Below, piece after piece: positions 7,195 to 12,420 of a DNA stretch of 12,420 bases. The stretch covers positions 381,752 through 394,171 of the forward strand of contig LSYV01000020.1 in NCBI GenBank assembly GCA_001584585.1. The letters are read 5' to 3'. The notes below the pieces were generated by a model. It searched no databases. It was not told where the DNA came from and was given only the letters and a program-made list of their open reading frames with translations. Each line of letters starts with the position of its first letter. Positions within the stretch are counted from its first letter, which is position 1. The stretch comes from Gonium pectorale (lineage: Eukaryota; Chlorophyta; Chlorophyceae; Chlamydomonadales; Volvocaceae). The position numbers and the translations under genes are program-made.

Positions 7195-10100
7195 GCGCAG
7201 GGGCCCCTCACGCCCTGCCGCCTCCCACTCCATCGCAACCTCCACCGCCGCCTGCACCTCCACAACCAACACCGCAAATCCCACCACCTCCACATTTACC
7301 GCCCTGCAGTCAGCCTCTGTACGGCCCCGCGTCGCAGCCGCCCGCCCCTGATGAGAAGCAGGGGCCGGACACCAGCGGCTCCAACCCGCGCCACCCCCCG
7401 TACCTGCGTGCCGTACCCGACCCCGAGATGGCTCAGTACAGGTAGCTCGAGCGCCCCAGCGCCCCAGCGTACCGCGTGGGCGCCAGGGCCGAGCGGGAGT
7501 GCCGTGCACAGCCATTACGTACGGCAGCATGTTGTACACGTGGAGCAGCGGTATCCTGTTGATATGAGCTTTGCTACTTTGCCACCCCGGGCGGCAGCGG
7601 CTCGGGTGCGGCAGGTCTCATGGCGATCGGTGGTGGGAGGTGCCTGCAAGCCCGCGGGGGGCGTGGGGGCAGCCGGAGTACGCGGTAGGCAAGGTGGGCG
7701 TGCTTAGGGGAAGACCTGGCTGGAACGATGGCTGGGAGCACCTGGCCGCCGGCATGCCGCCAGTCTGGCGAGCTGGGCGCACACGCCGCGGCGTGAACGA
7801 ATCTGGAAACTTTGCTCCACTCGATGTGTCCCCACAGGCGCCGGGTTGAAGCCCACCTGACGTCCGAAGCCTTTCGCGAACGAGTCGGCCGGCTGAGGGC
7901 CATGGGCGGCTGCGGCGACGGAAGCGGCGACGGCGGCGGCGACGGCGGCGGCGGGGCGTGTTGTCCCTGCCCTTGCCTGCCGTCCGCCCGGAGCGGTCAA
8001 GCTGCGGCGGCAGCCGCGGCGGCTGGCGACGGCCAGGCGCGCAGTGGGGATGTTTGCTGTGGCTGTGCCGGCTGTGGTGCGGAGGGCATTCTGATCCCCG
8101 CGGGCGGCCCCCGGCTGCTGACCAACCTGGTGGTGCTGCTGAGGGTGGGGGCGGGGGCGGGCCGCTGGGTTGGGCGGCTGGGTTCTGGCTTGCGGGCCCG
8201 ATGTGGGACGGATGGGAGGTTGTCATGCGGGGTCGTGTCCACGGCCCTTGTTGCCCTCAGAGTCATCCACTGGCAAAGCTCCGCTGCTCGCCCCGTCAAC
8301 GCCCTGCATTGGCATATTCCACTGTTCGCATTTCGCCCTTACGAAGGCACTATCCTTCGCCTGTGGCCCCCCAAAGGCAAATTCGGCTTGGCTGCCGGAC
8401 GGGCGAACGCAGCTGGCGTCCAGTCTTCTCTTATGTTTCCTTCAAACCCTCCGGCCTTGACGGATGTGTAACCTGACTTGAACCTGACACCGACCCCGTG
8501 AGAAGCTGACACCTCGTGCGCCCCTGCGCCCCTGCACCCCTGCGGCCCTGCGCCCCTGCGTTCCTGCGCTTGCCAGGTGCTGCGCCTGCACCTCAACTGC
8601 AGCCTGCCGGTGGAGGTGGCCTGGGCAGGGCCGGGGGAGATGGGCGGCGCAGAGGCCGCCCCTCCTGCCGGTCGTCAGCCGCGGCGGGGCAACGGCACAG
8701 GCGGCCGCTCCAGGGGCTGCTGCGGCGGCGTCTGTGACGGCGGCTGCGAGGACAGTTCCCGGGGCGGCTGCGGCGGCGGCGGCGGCGCCGACGCGCCCTT
8801 CATCCGCTCGCTGCGCGCGGCGGGTCTGGGCCCCGTGTACGGCTTGGATCTGAGCAGCGTGCCGTACCCGGAGCACCACCGCAGGTGGATGTGGGGGCTG
8901 TGGCGGCGGCATGTCCCGGTCTCTTCGCCGACGCCACGCGGCCGAGACCTGGGCCCTTCCCCGCCTTCCCATATTGCGTCCTGTGCCAAACCGCCGATTT
9001 GCTGTCGCGCCGGCCCCCCACCCAAATACGTTGTCCCCCATCCCGGATACTCCAGGCCGCGCGCTCTGACGCATTGGGGCGCCAAGGTGTTTGCGCTGCT
9101 CGCCTCGTGCCGCTTTCGCCGCGTGCTGCTGCTGGACGCGGATGCACTGCCGCTGTCCGACCCGCGGGTCACCATGTTCAGCCTGCTGCCGCCGCTGCCG
9201 CCGACGTTGCCGGCGCCGGACTTTCCAGCGGACCTGTCAGCGGGCCGGCCAGAGGCAGTGACAGAGCCACTGCAGCCGCCGGTGCCAACGCACTTGACTG
9301 CCCCGGCCGGGATCGCAGGCGGCGAGCAGCAGGGGGGCGGCTGCTTCCGAGCTGGAGGTGGCGAGGAGGGTGAGGTCTGGCGGCCTGGCGGCGGCGGCGT
9401 GCTGTTGTGGCCCGATGCGTGGCGCGGCTGGGCCCGTCCGGGGGCTTTTCGGGAGCTGGGGCTGGACGAGCTGGGTGCCAGGGTGAGGGCGGGGATGTGG
9501 GATGGTGAGCGGTGGCGGAGGAGGCGGGGACGGGCACGGGCCGCCGGGCCGCCGGGCCGCCGGGCCGCCGGGCCGCCGGGCCGCCGGGCGAGGGAGCCTG
9601 TGTGCTTGCTCCTTGGGGTAAGGGGTGCTCAGGAGCCCATACCTTTCCCTGGCGTGGTGTACCCAAACCGCCCATGCGCGCTCCTGTGCCCCCAAACCTT
9701 GCAGCTCGCGCTCCGACAGCTGCCCGCGGAGGGGCAGGGAACCAGGAACGGAGGCGAGGTGGAGCTTCCAGACTTTGTGGCGGTGTCCAATGCGTCGGCC
9801 CCGGGGCGGCGACGCGGCAGGAGCAGTGGCGGCGCGCCGCTCCGCTGGCCGCGCCGTGACGCGGAGAGCGGCGCCGTGCTGATCGACGTGGCCGCCCACG
9901 CGGACGTGCTCGAGTACCTGTGGTGAGCTGTGGGACACCCACACACAGGGTGCCTTACAGGGCACGTACAGATGCACGCACTCCCAATGTAGTACTCCGT
10001 GATGAAGGAGCGCAGGTCCCCTGTCCCGCTCAGCTGCGGTGCTGGCGTGTGTGCGGCTGGGTGGCAGCGCCCTGCACCGACCCGGGGGTCGCCTCCACGA

Positions 10101-12420
10101 CGGCAGCCACCGTCCGGGGGCGGGGGCTGGGATCGCGTGTCCGCCTGGACCGGCAACCGCCCACCCCAACCGCTGCCCTCATACTTGACCGCACCTCCGC
10201 CGCCCTCTGTCGGCCTCCCCGGAATCGCATACACGTTGCACGCCAGCGGCCTCTGTGTGCCACCGCCCGTGGCCAGGTGGATCAACTCGTTCGGCGACCG
10301 GCTCTACCACTCGCATCTGCACGGCGACAAGGACACCTTTGCGCTGGCCTTCGCGGCGGCTGGCAAGGCGCACTGCTACAGCCAGGTCGACACGCCGCCG
10401 GGTGCGTCGGGGTGGCTGCGGCAGCAGGGTGCCTGCTGGCCGGGTCGGGTCGGGTCGGATGGGATCGGGGCCGCGGTGGTGATGGGCGGATGGGTTGGTG
10501 ACGGTCGGTGCGGTTAACGCGGGAGGCGCGGAATGGATCGGGGTCTGCGCCACAGCTTTCGCACTCTAGGGTTTGGACGGTGGTGTGTCGTGTGTCGGCT
10601 GCTGCTGCTACGCGTTCCTGACCCCAAGGCCCACCACTCGGCCCTGTACCGCCTGTCTCCTGCTCTCTTTCCCACCCCCCGTAGGCGGAGCGTTCCACTG
10701 GGGCCGCCACGCCCTCGAGTTCAAGCGCCCTCCTGACTCGCCACAGCTCCCGCCCCGCACGCCCGGCCTCGTCGCCGCTGCCATCGCCGCGCCTTCCGCC
10801 CCGCCATCGCCCGGCGCCCCGTCCCCTCCCCCCCAGCCCCCCGGCAACGGCTGGCAGCTGCTTGGCTTCACGCAGTGGCACCCCATAACCCGCACGCCGC
10901 TGCTGCTGCACCGCACCATGAACAAGTGGCCCGCACTCAGGCGCCGGCCGCAGCCACACCCGCAGCCGCAGCTTGCGGCCTCTGCTGGGATGGCCTCTGC
11001 AGGGGAGGGGCCCGCGGCGCGGGGCGCGGGAGCAGAGTTGCCCGCGCCGGTGACAGGGGGGGCGCCAGCGCCCGTGGCGGCCGAGCGCGGCTGGCCAGTG
11101 CAGGTGCTGACGGGGCCGCTGCCGACCAGGTGCGGCAGCTGCAGCCGAGTGCGGCCGAGGCCGGCCCACGCGCATTGCAGTGAAGTGCAGTGCAGTGCGG
11201 CGACAGGCGCACCGCGGGGGTTGGGTCTCAGCAGTACGGCGGGCGGGTGGGCGGATCGGATGGGATCAGAGAGGCGTAGTGGGGCGGAGAGGCGGGTGCG
11301 GGGCGCGCCGTGGCCATACCGGGACAGCCGTGGCGCACGCGGCGACGACTGCGATCTTGGGCGGCCCGGGAGGCGCGGCGGGACTTCGCACGTTTCCCGG
11401 CTGCGGATTGGCGCCACGTCGCGTCCGTTTGGGCCTCTTGCACAGCGGTCAGCTGCCTCTTGGCCCCCACCGGCTGCCACCCCAACCGCCCCGCCCGCGC
11501 CGTTACTGAGGGCTTCATCACCTTCTCCGCCATCTTTGGTCAAAACCCTCTCTCTTACCGTACCACCCGTCCCTCCCTCTCCACCTCCAGCTGGTGCGAG
11601 TACTACCTGGCGCACGACAGCAGGGGGCCCACCAAGGTGGGGGTCAGGGGGTTTTCGGGTAGAGGTTGCGGGTTAGGGGTCGGGTTGGGGGCCGGGCTGG
11701 GGGAGGTAGGCCAACAGGGGGGGAGTGGAATGCGGTTGGTGGATATGGGTTCGTCAGGTGAAGCTTCCATCCAAACAAGCCCAGCCTTGTACGGCACCCG
11801 TTGCTTCCCCCACCTCGTTCCCTGGCCCTGCAGGGAGTGTGGTGGGAACACGTGGTGCCGGCTGACGCCATCCGGCTGACGCCCCACCCCGCCTGGGCGG
11901 CCGGGGGCGCCCTCCCGCGCCGCAACGCAGCAGCGGCAGCAGCGGCAGCAGCGGCAGCAGCAGCAGCAGCAGCAGCACCCGCCGCGGCGGCCGTGCGGGC
12001 GGCGGGGCCTCTACTGCGAGGCTCCTCGCCGGCGTTGCTGCAACGGAGTGATGTGCACGATGATGATGATGGCAGCAATGATGAGGGGCTACACGGCGAT
12101 GGCAGCGGCGCCGGCAGCAGCAATGACGGCGGCGGTGGCGCCGGCGGGCCCTGCCAAGTGTCCCGCTACCGGCAGCTGCTGCAGGGCGCCGCCGCGGCCT
12201 GCCCACCGCCCGCAGCGCCGCCGCCGCCCGGGTGCACGCCGCCTGCGCGCCGGAGCTCGTCGCCCGTGTCTCCCGAGCCGCCGCCGCCGCCGCCGTCGTT
12301 TCCGGTGCAGACGTCAGCACCGACGGTGGCAAGCGTGGCGCCAACGCGACCGCCGCTGCGGCTCTGCCTCTGCAGCAGCGCGGGCGGCNCGCTCGCTGGA
12401 NCTCGGGTCCACGCAGCCGG
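7195..12420 (+). CDS. GT71-family (MNN1/MNN2-like) mannosyltransferase, 9 exons, both ends missing
   Basis: Exons are 7195-7441, 7838-8144, 8577-8884, 9056-9482, 9705-9922, 10277-10401, 10685-11129, 11591-11636 and 11834-12420 (open at the window end). All eight junctions are GT-AG with matching phases (2, 0, 2, 0, 2, 1, 2, 0). Domain order: a Pro-rich stem, G-I-L-I-P-A-G-G before 8144, N-C-S-L-P-V-E-V at the start of exon 3, V-P-Y-P-E-H-H at its end, and K-V-F-A-L-L then L-L-L-D-A-D-A-L-P-L with DAD at 9135-9143. Next come G-V-L-L-W-P-D near 9400-9420, E-S-G-A-V-L-I-D at 9864-9887, H-G-D-K-D-T-F from 10320 and L-L-L-H-R near 10903-10917. These are the ordered motifs of fungal alpha-mannosyltransferases of GT71, type II Golgi proteins that use GDP-mannose; DAD is the DXD metal and nucleotide site. 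Acceptor and linkage cannot be told. The anchor exon was not found. Long Ala, Gly, Pro and Cys insertions make it much larger than fungal relatives. Confidence 0.85.
8519..8566 (+). repeat. 8-bp tandem repeat (CGCCCCTG, about 6 copies) at an intron 3' end
   Basis: Six adjacent 8-base units, three of them exactly CGCCCCTG and the others one or two bases different, run up to the acceptor at 8575-8576 of the second recognised GT71 intron. They form its C-rich tract. Confidence 0.85.
9541..9588 (+). repeat. 8-bp tandem repeat (CCGCCGGG, 6 copies) in an intron
   Basis: Six perfect copies of CCGCCGGG lie in the GT71 intron 9483-9704. The unit is all G and C and could form stable secondary structure in RNA. 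If the intron were retained it would encode a short repeat of Ala, Gly, Pro and Arg. Confidence 0.95.
11927..11977 (+). repeat. GCA/GCG trinucleotide run encoding 17 alanines
   Basis: Seventeen successive GCA or GCG codons lie in the last visible GT71 exon, ending in an uninterrupted GCA run. More Ala follows, then an acidic stretch with four GAT codons at 12059-12070. Low-complexity runs like this are common in proteins of volvocine algae. Confidence 0.9.

Noticed and set aside
6940..7539. Minus-strand open frame of 200 codons
   Set aside because: It is largely the antisense of the Pro-rich stem exon 7195-7441 of the glycosyltransferase gene, which is supported by splice phases on both sides.

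Overview
The window looks like nuclear DNA of a green alga, probably a volvocine relative of Chlamydomonas. It is very GC-rich, and its genes are split into short exons with GTG-type donors (GTGAGG, GTGCGG, GTGGGG) and C-rich acceptors. Proteins carry Ala/Gly/Pro/Ser-rich insertions, and two genes are followed by TGTAA, the usual algal polyadenylation signal. No bacterial operon, CRISPR array, tRNA, rRNA or intact transposon was seen. All exon models were built by hand from conserved protein segments, splice sites and intron phase; no transcript or database evidence was available.

Layout. (1) 1-582, plus strand: the last two exons of a thioredoxin-fold protein, most like the C-terminal domain of the chloroplast VKOR fusion LTO1. 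(2) 583-2279: a non-coding interval between convergent genes. (3) 2280-5047, minus strand: a complete seven-exon gene for a 272-residue protein. Its GFGSLLS motif and a later REHEF motif suggest a gamma-glutamylcyclotransferase-like fold; the exact function is unknown. (4) 5048-5641: a more AT-rich divergent promoter interval. (5) 5642-6224, plus strand: a tentative two-exon gene for a 124-residue protein with an organelle-presequence-like N-terminus, followed by TGTAA at 6429-6433. (6) 6434-7194: unassigned upstream sequence with a 12-bp palindrome inside an inverted repeat. It probably holds the unresolved 5' end of the next gene. (7) 7195-12420 and beyond, plus strand: nine exons of a large GT71-family (MNN1/MNN2-like) mannosyltransferase. 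It has a Pro-rich stem, Cys/Gly-rich insertions, a DAD metal-binding motif, a GDKDTF motif and a repetitive C-terminal exon that is still open at the window edge.

The genes do not form an obvious pathway. LTO1 acts in thylakoid disulfide formation, GT71 enzymes act in Golgi glycosylation, and the minus-strand gene is probably soluble. The strongest results are the two multi-exon models, in which every intron phase agrees across six (minus strand) and eight (plus strand) introns. The most interesting content is the poorly characterised GGCT-like gene, the Cys-rich insertions in the glycosyltransferase, and two of its introns that are stop-free and divisible by three.
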